Assembly (NCBI GenBank): GCA_012931725.1
Contig: CM022949.1
Coordinates: 31,201,235 to 31,265,234 of the forward strand
DNA: 64,000 nucleotides
Reading direction: 5' to 3'
From: Litsea cubeba
Lineage: Eukaryota; Streptophyta; Magnoliopsida; Laurales; Lauraceae
The notes under the pieces are model-generated. The model had not been told where the DNA came from. It was given only the letters and a program-made list of their open reading frames with translations, and did no database searches. Shown piece by piece: positions 1 to 10,240 of the stretch; position 1 is the stretch's first letter, and every line of letters begins with the position of its first letter. Position numbers and translations under genes: made by a program.

Positions 1-381
1 GGCGCCTCCCTCTGCCGCGACGCCCGCTGGCTGGGCGCCCCTTGCGGCGCCCAGCGCCGCCGCTGCTGCCTCTGCCGCGACGCCCAGGGGCTGGGCGCCT
101 CCCTCCGCCACGACGCCCACGGGCTGGAAGCCCGGGCTCCGCCCGCCAGCGCCATCAGCCACGCCATCCTCTCCTTCAACCTCGCCTAGTGCCCCTTGCG
201 CGATTGCTGCAGTCCGCTCAACAGCGGTCTCCGTCTGTTTTTTCTCTACTGCACCCATCATTACAGCTACTTGCATTTTCTTGGGATGATTTTCTCTCTC
301 TTGGACGTTCCATTTGGATGAATCATCTTGCGGATCGCCCTCGTGGTGACCTGCCTCTGCACTGTTTTTAAACAGGCAGCC
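1..381. other. GC-rich edge sequence, unassigned
   Basis: The first ~200 bases are very GC-rich and repeat short blocks of the type CTGGGCGCC and CCGCGACGCCC. An open frame runs on the plus strand at 42-371 (109 residues, proline/arginine-rich at the start), but its composition is what GC-rich repeats give in any frame and I recognise no domain. GC content drops after 230. The stretch ends where the left arm of the foldback-like element begins. It may be the end of a gene or of another repeat cut by the window edge. Confidence 0.3.
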
Positions 382-1833
382 TATATTGAGTTTTGATTCT
401 AACTATATATATATATATATAAAAACCATTAACCTATAAGTGATAATATCTGATTTTCTGACATTTTAAATTTTAAATTTTAATTAGTTATTGACTGTGA
501 TGATGCCAAAAATAGGGATTCGGACACCACCGGTCAGATAATTAATGCTATGCAATAAATGAAAAGAGGTGAGAGATTTATAGTGGTTCGGTCAAGCGTG
601 ACCTACGTCCACTTTAAGATGGTAATCTTTGATTAATGTCGAGGGTTACAAATATGAGAAAGTAGAGAAAAAAACCATCCTTTCTCAAGTGATGAGAGGG
701 CTCTATTTATAACTCTTTCCCACCAGGTGGGGATGCAATCGGTTCAACGTCTCTTTGGAGCGTCAGACGTGTCCTTGAGGATCGAGCCAGGTGGAAGGCA
801 GGTGAGATCCTCTCCGCGAGACTTGGTAAATGCAGGTTAGGGGATGACTTCGTCGCGATGACTTGGAGCCTGCGGTGACGAGGCTTCGTTTAACGAAACC
901 CGGATCTCAACGGGGCTGTCCTGGCCTGACCCACGATCCTAGACGGACCGGGTTACTTGAACCTGACTCATTATCGCGATCCGGATTGGGCTTGACTCAT
1001 CATTTGCCCCCTCAATGCCCCGTGCCCAAATAATTTTTTGAAAGGGGGGCATTGATAGATTCAGGTCTCTTCTCCCTCCAAAATCTTTTTCCTCTTCTCC
1101 GGTTTTAATCCTAATATGGGCGAGCTTTGGAACCGGCCAGGGGAGAAGGCCTGGGCGCCCGGGGGACAAGTTCCTGGGCGTAGGCGCGAGTGGCTCCATC
1201 CTGGACACTCGCCAGTCGGCGGTCGGACGTGATCTGCGCTGGGCGTCCGTCAGGCCGCGGGCGTCCCTGCGGCGACGTTGGCGTTTCCGGCGATCCCTCA
1301 ATAGGTGAGGAGGAGGTGATGGGCACCGCGGACGTTGCGCTGGCTGCCTCGGGCGAGGGAGGCGCAGGCAGCGTTGTGGGCCCCCCTTGGGCGAGCAGCC
1401 ACGACGAGGGAAGCACGGTCACCGCGGGCGAGGGGGGAGAGGCTCCCATGGGCGGCGAGCCTCTGGCTGCGCTGGGCGAGGGCAGCACAGCAGGCGCGGG
1501 CGAGGGCGGCGAGCCCTTGGCTGCGCTGGGCGAGGGCAGCACAGCAGAGGCGGTCGAGGTCCCCCCTTGGGCGAGGAGCAAGGGCGAGGCTGCCATGGGC
1601 GCGGGCGAGGTCCCCCCTAGGGCGAGGCTGCCATGGGCGCAGGCGAGGTCCCCCCTTGGGCGAGGAGCCGAGGGCGAGGCTGCCATGGGCGCGGGCGAGG
1701 TCCCCCCTAGGGCGAGGAGCAAGGGCGAGGCTGCCATGGGCGCAGGCGAGGTCCCCCCTTGGGCGAGGAGCCGAGGTGAGTTCCCCCCTTGGGCGAGCAG
1801 CCGAGGTGAGGTCCTCCCTTGGGCGAGCAGCCG
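382..1833 (+). repeat. Left inverted arm of foldback-like element
   Basis: This arm matches the reverse complement of 4093-5568. From the outside in it has TTGAGTTTTGATTC, an (AT)n tract at 403-420, an AT-rich block, the TTTATAGTGGTTCGG stretch near 579-593, a TATA-like CTATTTATAA near 701, then a switch to GC-rich DNA after about 1130. The inner 500 bases are built from ~50-bp units with the core GGCGAGGTCCCCCCTTGGGCGAGGAGC. All long open frames here are artefacts of this repeat. Confidence 0.85.
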
Positions 1834-2200
1834 AGGTGAGGTCCCCCCTTGGGCGAGCAGCCGAGGTGAGGTCCCCCCTTGGGCGAGCAGAGAAGGACTT
1901 GGGCGCCCGGGGGAGTCCGGGGCGCCCGAGGGATGCTTTGGGCGCCGAGGGACTTGGGCGCCCGGGGAGTCTGATCCCGTGGCGGACGTGTATTCCTTTT
2001 TTTTTGGGGGGCGCTGCCCCAGATCCCCCTGGGGGGCGCTGCCCCCTGGGCCCCCGCGAGCTGACCGGTCAGCTCGACCCCCGCCGGGGGACACCCCCGG
2101 ACCCCCTCTGCGTAGCGCATGATATATCCCTTAGCACATGTAAATTCCAAGACTCTGCCCCTCGGTAACTTCTGATGGGTCATCCCAAAAAAAGAAATGA
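1834..2200. other. GC-rich palindromic core block
   Basis: This single-copy block follows the left arm. It contains GGGGGGCGCTGCCCC twice (around 2005-2045), a perfect 20-bp palindrome at 2057-2076 (CGAGCTGACCGGTCAGCTCG) and further inverted C/G runs up to 2108. The sequence then turns to ordinary base composition. Nothing coding is recognisable. Confidence 0.5.
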
Positions 2201-3110
2201 GAGAGCTTCTCAGGCTGAGGAGAGGGCTGCGCCAGCTAGGAGAGGGCTGTGCCAGCTGGAAGAGCTTCCGAGGCTGATCTTTCCGCGGCCCGCGAGAGGG
2301 CGACCAGGCTTGAGACCGAATTCTTAGTAGCTTAAGAGAGGGCAGCCAGGGCAGAGGCTGAGCTTGTGAAGGACCTTGAGAGGGCTTCGCTCAGTGAGGC
2401 TGAGCTTCTGAAGACCCTTGAGAGGGCTCACTGAGCTTCTGAAGACCCTTGAGAGGGCTCACTGAGCTTCTGAAGACCCTTGAGAGGGCTTCGCTCGGTG
2501 AGGTGAGCTTCTGAAGACCCTTGAGAGGGCTTCGCTCGGTGAGGTGAGCTTCTGAAGACCCTTGAGAGGGCTCACTGAGCTTCTGAAGACCCTTGAGAGG
2601 GCTTCGCTCGGTGAGGTGAGCTTCTGAAGACCCTTGAGAGGGCTCACTGAGCTTCTGAAGACCCTTGCGAGGGCTTCGCTCGGTGAGGTGAGCTTCTGAA
2701 GACCCTTGAGAGGGCTCACTGAGCTTCTGAAGACCCTTGCGAGGGCTTCGCTCGGTGAGGTGAGCTTCTGAAGACCCTTGAGAGGGCTCACTGAGCTTCT
2801 GAAGACCCTTGCGAGGGCTTCGCTCGGTGAGGTGAGCTTCTGAAGACCCTTGAGAGGCTCACTGAGCTTCTGAAGACCCTTGAGAGGGCTTCGCTCGGTG
2901 AGGTGAGCTTCTGAAGACCCGCGAGAGGGCTTCGCTCAATGAGGCTGAGCTTCCGAAGACCCGCGAGAGGGCTTCGCTCAGTGAGGTGAGCTTCTGAAGA
3001 CCCGCGAGAGGGCTTCGCTCAGTGAGGTGAGCTTCTGAAGACCCGCGAGAGGGCTTCGCTCAATGAGGCTGAGCTTGTACAGACCCGTGAGAGGGTGATG
3101 CTCAGAGAGA
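2200..3110 (+). repeat. Decayed coiled-coil-coding tandem repeat (~42 bp)
   Basis: The unit GCTGAGCTTCTGAAGACCC... followed by ...TTGAGAGGGCTTCGCTCAGTGAG is ~42 bp, or 14 codons, and reads AELLKTLERASLSE on the plus strand. That is two heptads of an amphipathic helix, as in the coiled-coil part of many plant gypsy accessory proteins. Upstream, 2200-2340 shows similar non-repeated text (leucine/arginine/alanine-rich). Between 2400 and 2920 the units alternate with shortened ones (GAGAGGGCTCACTGAGCTTCTGAAG), which break the frame. It is probably a gene segment that expanded by slippage after losing its function. Confidence 0.55.
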
Positions 3111-3414
3111 CCGTTGTGGAGACAATGACTGGGGCGGTACATGAGAGAACTGCTTTCCCAGATATTGTCCTCATAGGCTTCGTGCTGACTGAGGGGCTTG
3201 ATGATTGTAGTGGCAGCTCTTATATATGATGTCGATGGTGATGTGATCCTCGACCTTGGGCGCGCCATGATGATGGGCGCCCAAGTGAGGTGCTCCTCTA
3301 CCCTGGGCGCCATGGTGATGGGCGCCCGGTGAGGTGCTTCTCGCCATGGAGCATGCCTCGGCCAAACTGATGATGTCTATGGTGATGACTCATAGGATGG
3401 CCTTGCTGATGCTT

Positions 3415-4059
3415 TTATTGCTGCGGGGTCATCTTGTATCTGGAGCAGAAATGTGCCCAACAACGGCATTGAGAGGATGGGCGCCCTGGGGAACTCCCTG
3501 GGCGCCGCCATGAGGATGGGCGCCCAGATGGGGAGCTCCCTGGCTTGGAGAGCTTGATGGGGAGCTCCCTGGCGCGCCCAGCTGAGGATGGGCGCCCAGA
3601 TGGGGAGGTCCCTGGCGTGGAGAGCTTGATGGGGAGCTCCCTGGCGCGCCCAGCTGAGGATGGGCGCCCAGATGGGGAGGTCCCTGGCGTGGAGCGCTTG
3701 ATGGGGAGCTCCCTGGCGCGCCCAGCTGAGGATGGGAACCCAGATGGGGAGGTCCCAAGCGTGGAGAGCTTGATGGGGAGCTTCCTGGCGCGCCCAGCTG
3801 AGGATGGGTGCCCAGATGGGGAGCTCCCAGGCGTGAAGCTCTGGGAAGTCCCTGGCGTGATGCTCCCTGTGGTACTCCTCCAAATTGTGCTCCACCTTGC
3901 CTTGCCAGCACGAGTTGTAATATCTGCTGGTTTTGGGCGGCTACCAGCTGTTGCATGGTCTCCAACATCTGCTGAGGAGTGGGAAGCAGGAGCATTCGGG
4001 GTAGGAGTGAGGTTACCCTCGCCCTCTGCTCGTCTTGTCGATCTAGTGGTGATCACCAT
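3415..4059 (-). pseudogene. Gag-like N-terminus with 72-bp tandem repeats
   Basis: On the minus strand an ATG at 4059 opens a frame starting MVITTRSTRRAEGEG. A second overlapping frame (3995-3429) contains PQQMLETMQQLVAAQNQQIL, the helix typically found near the start of plant Ty3/gypsy Gag proteins. The two readings must be combined through a shift, so the region is not an intact gene. From about 3860 down to 3480 it becomes a 72-bp tandem repeat (starts near 3551, 3623, 3695, 3767 and 3839) rich in Gly, Pro, Ser and Ala. The period is a multiple of three, so the repeats stay in frame. No protease, reverse transcriptase or integrase follows. Family assignment is inferred from the N-terminal helix only. 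Confidence 0.45.
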
Positions 4060-4092
4060 AATTTTGAAAAAGGATGAGAACTTTTGTTCGGT

Positions 4093-5568
4093 GCTCGCCC
4101 AAGGGAGGACCTCACCTCGGCTGCTCGCCCAAGGGGGGAACTCACCTCGGCTCCTCGCCCAAGGGGGGGACCTCGCCTTGCGCCCATGGCAGCCTCGCCC
4201 TTGATCCTCGCCCTAGGGGGACCTCGCCTGCGCCCATGGCAGCCTCGCCCTCGGCTCCTCGCCCAAGGGGGGCCCTCGCCTGAGCCCATGGCAGCCTCGC
4301 CCTTGCTCCTCGCCCTAGTGGGGACCTCGCCCCAGCCGCGCCCATGGCAGGCCTCGCCCTGCTCCTTCGCCCAAGGGGGACCTCGACCGCCTCTGCTGTG
4401 CTGCCCTCGCCCAGCGCAGCCAATGGCTCGCCGCCCTCGCCCGCGCCTGCTGTGCTGCCCTCGCCCAGCGCAGCCAGAGGCTTCGCCGACCATGGGAGCC
4501 TCTCCCCCCTCGCCCCGCGGTGACCTGGCTTCCCTCGTCGTGGCTGCTTCGCCCAAGGGGGGCCCACAACGCTGCCTGCGCCTCCCTCGCCCGAGGGCAG
4601 CCAGCGGCAACGTCCGCGGTGCCCATCACCTCCTCCCTCACTATGAGGGATCGCCGGAAACGCCAACGTCGCCGCTAGGGACGCCCGCGGCCTGACGGAC
4701 GCCCAGCGCAGATCACGTCCGACCGCCGACTGGCGAGTGTCCAGGATGGAGCCACTCGCGCCTACGCCCAGGAACTTGTCCCCCGGGCGCCCCAGGCCTT
4801 CTCCCCTGGCCGGTTCCAAAGCTCGCCCATATTAGGATTAAAAAGGGAGAAGAGGAACAAGATTTGGGAGGGAGAAGAGACCTGAAATCTACAATGCCCC
4901 CCTTTCAAAAATTATTTGGGCACGGGGCATTGAGGGGGCAAATGATGAGTCAAGCCCAATCGGATCGCGATAATGAGTCAGGTTCAAGTAACCCGGTCCG
5001 TCTAGGATCGTGGGTCAGGCCAGGACAGCCCCCGTTGAGATTCCGGGGTTTCGTTAAACGAAGCCTCGTCACCGCAGGCTCCAAGTCATCGCGACGAAGT
5101 CATCCCCTAACCTGCATTTACCAAGTCTCGCGGAGAGGATCTCACCTGCCCTTCCACCTGGCTCGATCCTCAAGGACACGTCTGGACGCTCCAAAGAGAC
5201 GTTTGAACCGATTGCATCCCCACCTGGTGGGAAAGAGTTATGAATAGAGCCCTCTCATCACTTGAGAGGGGATGGTTTTTTCTCCTACTTTCTCATATTT
5301 GTAACCCTCGACATTAATCAAAGATACCATCTTGAAGTGGACGTAGGTCACGCTTGACCGAACCACTATAAATCTCTCACCTCTCTTCATTTATTGCATA
5401 GCATTAATTATCTGACCGGTGGTGTCCGAATCCCTGTTTTTGGCATCATCACAGTCAATAACTAATTAAAATTTAAAATTTAAAATGTCAGAAATCAGAT
5501 ATTATCACTTATAGGTTAATGGTTTTTATATATATATATATATATAGTTAGAATCAAAACTCAATATA
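4093..5568 (-). repeat. Right inverted arm of foldback-like element
   Basis: Reverse complement of 382-1833, with single-base changes and small indels. It ends at GAATCAAAACTCAATA before AT-rich flanking DNA. Its inner end lies about 30 bases from the Gag-like ATG at 4059, so on the minus strand it would place a TATA-like box and a long leader upstream of that frame. Confidence 0.85.
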
Positions 5569-6335
5569 TATTTGTTTGCATGCATGCATGCATTGATTTT
5601 TTTTCTTTTCTTTTTTCTGAATAGTATTCTATATTGTTTCTATATAGTGAAGATTATATGTTTGCAGTTGAGTTTGATTCTTGAATTCTGGTTTATGAAA
5701 AGTATTATATATATTATTATTTTTTTAAATTGTTAAATGAAGCATGCATATTAAATATAATTTAAACAAGATTCTTCTTGAGTTCTAAAAGGAAGTTATA
5801 GTGCATTCTTATTATTTTTGTACATATATATATATATATATGTATAATTCATGTACAGTACAATTTTATAAAAAAAATATATACATATCATCACTATAAG
5901 CAACCGTGCTACAGAGCCCAATATCAATGGCCTATTGTTTATTAGCTTGGCGTGGTTTTTATTATTATTATTTATTTAAAATGTGGACTACATCAAGAAC
6001 TCACCAATAACCCCTTTAGGGGATGCACTAACAGGATTGTATCAGCTCTTCAAAGGGGAATTTTAACCTCATTGTCATATACAATTTTGATCAAGGCTTT
6101 CCTTTTCTTGATCAAATCCACCCAAAATTCATGCCCCTAATCGCTTCATCCTTGGCCCACAAGTTTAATGGCTTCATATTCAAAAAAATATTCAACCCTC
6201 AATCTTACGGTTCAGTCCATTCAAATGTTGTGCCAATCCGTGGGATTGGTGGACTATCAGGGGGTTCCCTATTGATTGCTAGGTTTGGATGGGTTGCTAG
6301 TTGGATCCCATAAAAAAATTCTTATATAATAGGTG
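5569..6335. other. AT-rich stretch without genes
   Basis: AT-rich DNA with GCATGCATGCATGCAT near 5578-5593 and a (TA)n tract near 5824-5841. No coding signal is recognisable. The short open frames at 5952-6313 have no known motif. Confidence 0.6.
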
Positions 6336-6607
6336 TAGGGATGCAAATGGTCCCCGATTTTTCGATTATCCGGAGGTTCCGACCAGTTAAAAATCGGGTC
6401 TGGGTCCTTATTAGGGGTGTACAAAATCCGTACCCAACCCGACCCAACCCATCAAAAACCGACCCCAACCCACAGCACAACGGGTCAGGTACACTCCAAA
6501 TGTGTAGCCCATTTTATAAACAGATCGGTTATACATGTAGTACATATCCGACCCATATGTACCCGACCCAACCCTACATAATACAAACGGTAACGTTTTA
6601 TATTTTA

Positions 6608-6890
6608 GAGGAATTTACCTGGTAGAGCCCTGTAGGATCCTATACCACTTCAGAGGTGTTGTATTTACCATGAACACGGATAAGGCTCTACATGTCCCTT
6701 TTTTTTTTTTTTTCGTTTAGCGAATGGTCGATATCGACCACTTTTTGGTCGATATCGACCATTCTGCGGGAACTCAAATAAAAATTGGGTTTTTCACCAT
6801 TCAGGATGGAGAAGAGAGGAGGAGGAGGAGGAGGAGGAGGAGGAAGAGGGAGGAGAGGGGAAGGAAGAGGAAGGATCACTCCAAGTAGAT
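6608..6890 (+). repeat. Left TIR of Pack-MULE
   Basis: Matches the reverse complement of the right TIR. It contains CATGTCC followed by a 15-base T run (6699-6713), two copies of the perfect palindrome TGGTCGATATCGACCA (6725-6740 and 6746-6761) and a GAGGAGG repeat from about 6806. Confidence 0.85.
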
Positions 6891-7009
6891 TATTTATGTG
6901 AACTTCCACAATCCACACTTCTGCTGTATTTGTGCTACACATCTTCTTCAATTATAGCCATCGAATGGTAGGTCCTCAACCCAAAATCAGGTTGATTGCA
7001 GAAAGTACA

Positions 7010-7303
7010 GGTGTTGGATCTCTCAATAATGGACATCTTTGCAAATATGCATCTAGAATAGAAGATCTCTACCAGGAGTGGGCCACACACTGTTCATATG
7101 CATTCAAGAACTTGGTTTCATAGAATTCAATGATTGTTGGCTACTCTCACAATGATCGAGTTAAAGATGCTGCTGAGCTGTTTGATAAAATGCCCCAAAG
7201 AGATGTCTTTTCGTGGACTTTGATGATGACCTGCTATACCCGTAATGTATTGTTGGAAAAGGCAATGGGCCTCTTTGATCAGCTTCCTGAGAGGAATGAC
7301 CCC
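7010..7303 (+). pseudogene. Captured PPR-repeat gene fragment
   Basis: The plus strand encodes NSMIVGYSHNDRVKDAAELFDKMPQRDVFSWT... followed by ...KAMGLFDQLPERN. These are consecutive pentatricopeptide repeat units of the PLS type, which bind organellar RNA. The upstream frame reads ...RIED...KNLVS, then a TAG at 7121-7123 where the family has Trp (NLVSWNSM), so the frame is broken. Only two to three repeats are present and there is no start, transit peptide or E/DYW domain. The fragment abuts the kinase fragment on the opposite strand at about 7305, as expected for separately captured exons. Confidence 0.8.
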
Positions 7304-7307
7304 TGTT

Positions 7308-7520
7308 TGATAGAGTTCCCTTGTAAACAATGCCATAGCCCCCTTGACCAATAATTTTGTTTATACTGTAATTATCTGTCGCATTTTCTAACTCTTCTGT
7401 GGTGAAGATCTTGAATGCCCCAACTCTGTATGAGATCTTTTTTTGCAGCATCAGACCTCTATTTTGTTGGAAAAATTTCTCCTTGAATTATATGATCTTC
7501 CTTTTCTTGAATATCCAGTG
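7308..7520 (-). pseudogene. Captured wall-associated-kinase-like fragment
   Basis: Read on the minus strand, the segment encodes a basic WIFKKRKII patch, then KEKFFQQNRG, then FKIFTTEELENATDNYS, then IIGQGGYGIVYKGTLSN. This order (post-membrane basic patch, FFQQN motif, TEELE-AT helix, glycine loop GxGGxGxVYKG) is that of plant WAK and WAK-like receptor kinases. A TAA lies between KRKII and FKEKFF. The kinase stops just after the glycine loop, so there is no catalytic loop or extracellular part. Confidence 0.8.
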
Positions 7521-8096
7521 TGTCCAAGTACTTCCAATTAGGAGAAACAAGAGGCTTAAGCCTATGCCTGTGCAATAACTCAATAGTAAGAAACAGAGAG
7601 ACTAGTTTGAATAGCATGCATCTATACTTAATCTAGCAAGAAAAAAAAATTAAATCGCTTAATGAACCTAATATCAACTGATGACCATAAGTAGAACAAT
7701 AGATTTGGTGCCATTATTTTACCCCCATGATAGAAACCGCACTCTGCCCCACTACACGCTCATGATAGCAGCTCTCTCACAAATCTATTTCTTGATATTG
7801 TTTTAATGAAACATATAAATTATGTAACGAATGCACTTGTTTACATGTTATCCATCCAATAGTTAATGTTATAGTTTTTGAAAGCATGTTTATTCAAGTG
7901 CATAGATTTACCAATTAAAGAAAAGGTACATTACATAGGGTTGTTGAATGAATTGAGAAAGGTTGACTTAATTACATTTTCACGATTTAGTGATCCGGTG
8001 CAGTGCTGGATGATTGCACTGGGACACACTTGTAACAATCCTTGGGAGTGAATGGGTTATATAAGAGACCACATGGATATAGGTGGATGAAGTCTT
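7521..8096. other. Pack-MULE interior without recognisable gene
   Basis: AT-rich sequence between the kinase fragment and the copia insertion. I see no exon-like coding stretch or repeat. Confidence 0.5.
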
Positions 8097-8414
8097 TGTT
8101 GGGTTTAGTAGGTCCAGACCAATTGGGTTCATGGACATGGGTATTTTGGTAATTGTACCAGGACTTTCTTATTGACTAAGATAGGGTTTCTTAGGGAATA
8201 AGAAAGAGAACATTATATATATGATGTAATGTGTGACCCATGAGAGACAGACAGACAGAGAAGAGTGAACCTAAAGGAGAGTCGAGTTTTCTTTCCCGTC
8301 GACGTAGGCAAGATTGCCGAACCACGTAATTCTCTTGTGTGTGATTGTTTGTCTTGTGTGGTTTAATTGTTCGTTCGATCGCTGATTCACGTTTCCGCAT
8401 ATACGCGCACAACA
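8097..8414 (+). repeat. 5' LTR of copia element
   Basis: Begins TGTTGGGTTTAG and ends CGCACAACA. It contains an ACATTATATATATGATG promoter-like stretch (about 8211-8227) and the short direct repeat GACAGACAGACAG. Confidence 0.95.
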
Positions 8415-8416
8415 AT

Positions 8417-8429
8417 TGGTATCAGAGCC
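8417..8429 (+). promoter_or_regulatory. Primer binding site (initiator Met tRNA)
   Basis: TGGTATCAGAGCC, two bases after the 5' LTR, is the complement of the 3' end of plant initiator methionine tRNA and primes minus-strand DNA synthesis. Confidence 0.95.
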
Positions 8430-9472
8430 TTGGGTTTACTAGGGTTGGATTGTGCCGCGTTGCGATCGACGAATCGGATCAAGGGTATCGGATTTCTGCA
8501 CGTCGTTCTTCGTTGCAGGAAATCACAGAGATCGGTTCAGATCTCTGGTGGGCCACACCGATCGGATTCTCACAGAGATCCGAAGTTGCAGTAACAGGGA
8601 GTCTCAGTTCGCCGCAGAATACCTGGGCGGCCGGACTTACTGCGCATCCCCTGTTCGCCGTCCGTGCATCGCCGGTTTCGCCCGCCGCTCTTCGCTGGAG
8701 AAGAACCCCAGCCACCGCCGCTGCGCAATCCTCGCTGCCGGAATCAGTACAGTGGAACTGGACGCCGTGCGTCGCCTGCTCTTCGCCGCTGTCCGCCGCC
8801 GTCCACTGCACCATCGCCGGTCCGCCGCTGCTTCCGTGCCGTTGCCGGAGTCCGCTGCCGTGCCGTTGCCGACGCACCATCGCCGGAGCAGCACAGGCTC
8901 CATCGTTTTCGTTTTACAAAAACAGAACATGGTTCTGTTTGGTTCTGTTTGGAGAAGAAGATCAGCCCCAGGTCGGGTTGGGCTCGGGTCAGGTTGACCT
9001 GACCCGTCTGCAGGAAGCCCAGTGGTTTTAAAGCCCACAGACAAGACCAGGTCCAGGTCAGGTTCTTGGTCAGTTTCGCCTGACCCGTGAACAGGAAGCC
9101 CACTCCAGGAGTCTGCTGACGTCATCCCACGTCAGCGCAAGGTTCTGGTCAACCAGGGTTTGACCAGATTGACGGCTGAGAATTGTTTCGTCAATAACTT
9201 GATCATCCGGTGTCAGATCGGAGATCCGTTGCGCCTACAGATTCGTTGCGAGCAGATCTACGTAACTGTGGAAGAAGATTGGCAGTTTGACGGTCAAACA
9301 AGAAAGTTTGACCAATCGGAGCGCAGAAAACTTATTTTTGCGATATCGGAGCCATCCAGAGTCGGATTTCAGATCCGTTTCTTCCAGCGTACTCGTGGTG
9401 ACGAGATCTACAGATTGGTGTAGAAATTGAGGTTAGTGACAGTTGTTTATATTTTCTTGATTATTAATTAAG
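8430..9472 (+). other. Copia leader region
   Basis: About 1.04 kb between the PBS and the gag ATG, GC-rich at 8640-8900. Overlapping open frames occur on both strands, but they show no Gag or other domain and are likely composition effects. The region probably holds the packaging signal. Confidence 0.6.
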
Positions 9473-10240
9473 ATGGAGAACAACACTGTGAACACTACCA
9501 TGATCAAACTCAACCATACCAATTGGTTGATTTGGAAACCTAAGATGGAGGATATACTCTATTGCAAAGACCTCAATGATCCCATTGAGGGGGATAGTGC
9601 CCGACCAAAAGATATGTCTGATCCAGATTGGAAAAAGATGCATAGAAAGACCATTGGTCACATCAGACAGTGGGTGGATAACAGCATATTTCATCACGTG
9701 TCTAATGAAACCAATGCGAGAACCCTTTGGATGAAGTTAGAAGAAAGATATGAGAAGAAAACCGCCGTAAACAAAACTTTTCTGATTAGAAAGCTTGTGA
9801 ACATGAAATTCAAGGAGGGTGGTAAAATTGACGATCACATAAATGATTTTCAATGCATTGTGAATGAACTGGCTACAATGAAGATGATCCTTGATGATGA
9901 GATGCAAGCTTTATTTCTTCTAAGTTCTTTACCAGATACATGGGAGACATTAGTTGTTTCCGTGAGCAACTCTACTCCAGATGGTGTGTTATCAATGAGT
10001 CAGGTTACTAGCAGCTTGTTAAATGAAGAAACAAGAAGGAAAACTGCAGGGACAGATAATGCACAGGCCTTTGTTACTGAGAATAGAGGGAGGAGTAAGA
10101 GTAGGGGACCAAAGGGGGGTCGTGGCAAGTCCAGAGGTGGCAAGGAATCACAGACTAAGAAAAAGTCTGGAAAATGCTTTCATTGTGGCAAGGAGGGTCA
10201 CATTAGAAAGAATTGCTTTGCCTTGAAGGAAAAGAAATAA
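9473..10240 (+). CDS. gag: Copia Gag protein, ending at a premature stop
   Basis: The frame gives 255 residues. The N-terminal half contains the copia Gag core (TNWLIWKPKMEDIL; WMKLEERYEKKTAVNK; LLSSLPDTWE). A basic Arg/Gly/Lys patch lies at about 205-230 and a CCHC zinc knuckle (CFHCGKEGHIRKNC) near the end. Gag forms the virus-like particle and binds element RNA. In this family gag and pol usually form one frame, and here the same frame continues past a TAA at 10238-10240, probably a mutated CAA, so Pol would not be made as a fusion. The ATG at 9473 was chosen because it precedes the conserved N-terminal block. Confidence 0.85.
   Translation: MENNTVNTTMIKLNHTNWLIWKPKMEDILYCKDLNDPIEGDSARPKDMSDPDWKKMHRKTIGHIRQWVDNSIFHHVSNETNARTLWMKLEERYEKKTAVNKTFLIRKLVNMKFKEGGKIDDHINDFQCIVNELATMKMILDDEMQALFLLSSLPDTWETLVVSVSNSTPDGVLSMSQVTSSLLNEETRRKTAGTDNAQAFVTENRGRSKSRGPKGGRGKSRGGKESQTKKKSGKCFHCGKEGHIRKNCFALKEKK

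Larger units (their letters stand above)
382..5568. mobile_element. Foldback-like element with ~1.45 kb inverted arms
   Basis: The sequence at 382-1833 is repeated in inverted orientation at 4093-5568 with few mismatches and small indels. The arms begin at TATTGAGTTTTGATTC on both ends, run through an (AT)n tract, a block that looks like a promoter and leader (CTATTTATAA on the plus strand near 701) and end in a GC-rich minisatellite. The 2.26 kb core between the arms holds a GC-rich palindromic block, an array of ~42-bp repeats and a minus-strand Gag-like frame. No transposase was seen, and no clean target duplication flanks the arms. The arms resemble those of foldback or long-TIR Mutator-like elements. 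An alternative is two LTR-leader copies of one retroelement joined head to head, because on the minus strand the right arm leads directly into the Gag-like ATG at 4059. Confidence 0.7.

Noticed and set aside
1111..2168. Long overlapping open frames on both strands (up to 327 residues)
   Set aside because: They are low-complexity translations of a GC-rich ~50-bp minisatellite in the foldback arm, open in several frames at once.
377..5575. Target duplication around the foldback-like element
   Set aside because: Only AT-rich TATA-type similarity is present at the two ends, which is not informative.
6688..6951. Proline-rich minus-strand frame in the Pack-MULE TIR
   Set aside because: The proline run is the translation of the GAGGAGG simple repeat.
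8345..9125. Open frames of up to 228 residues in the copia leader
   Set aside because: Several frames on both strands are open together, composition is GC-driven, and no domain is visible.
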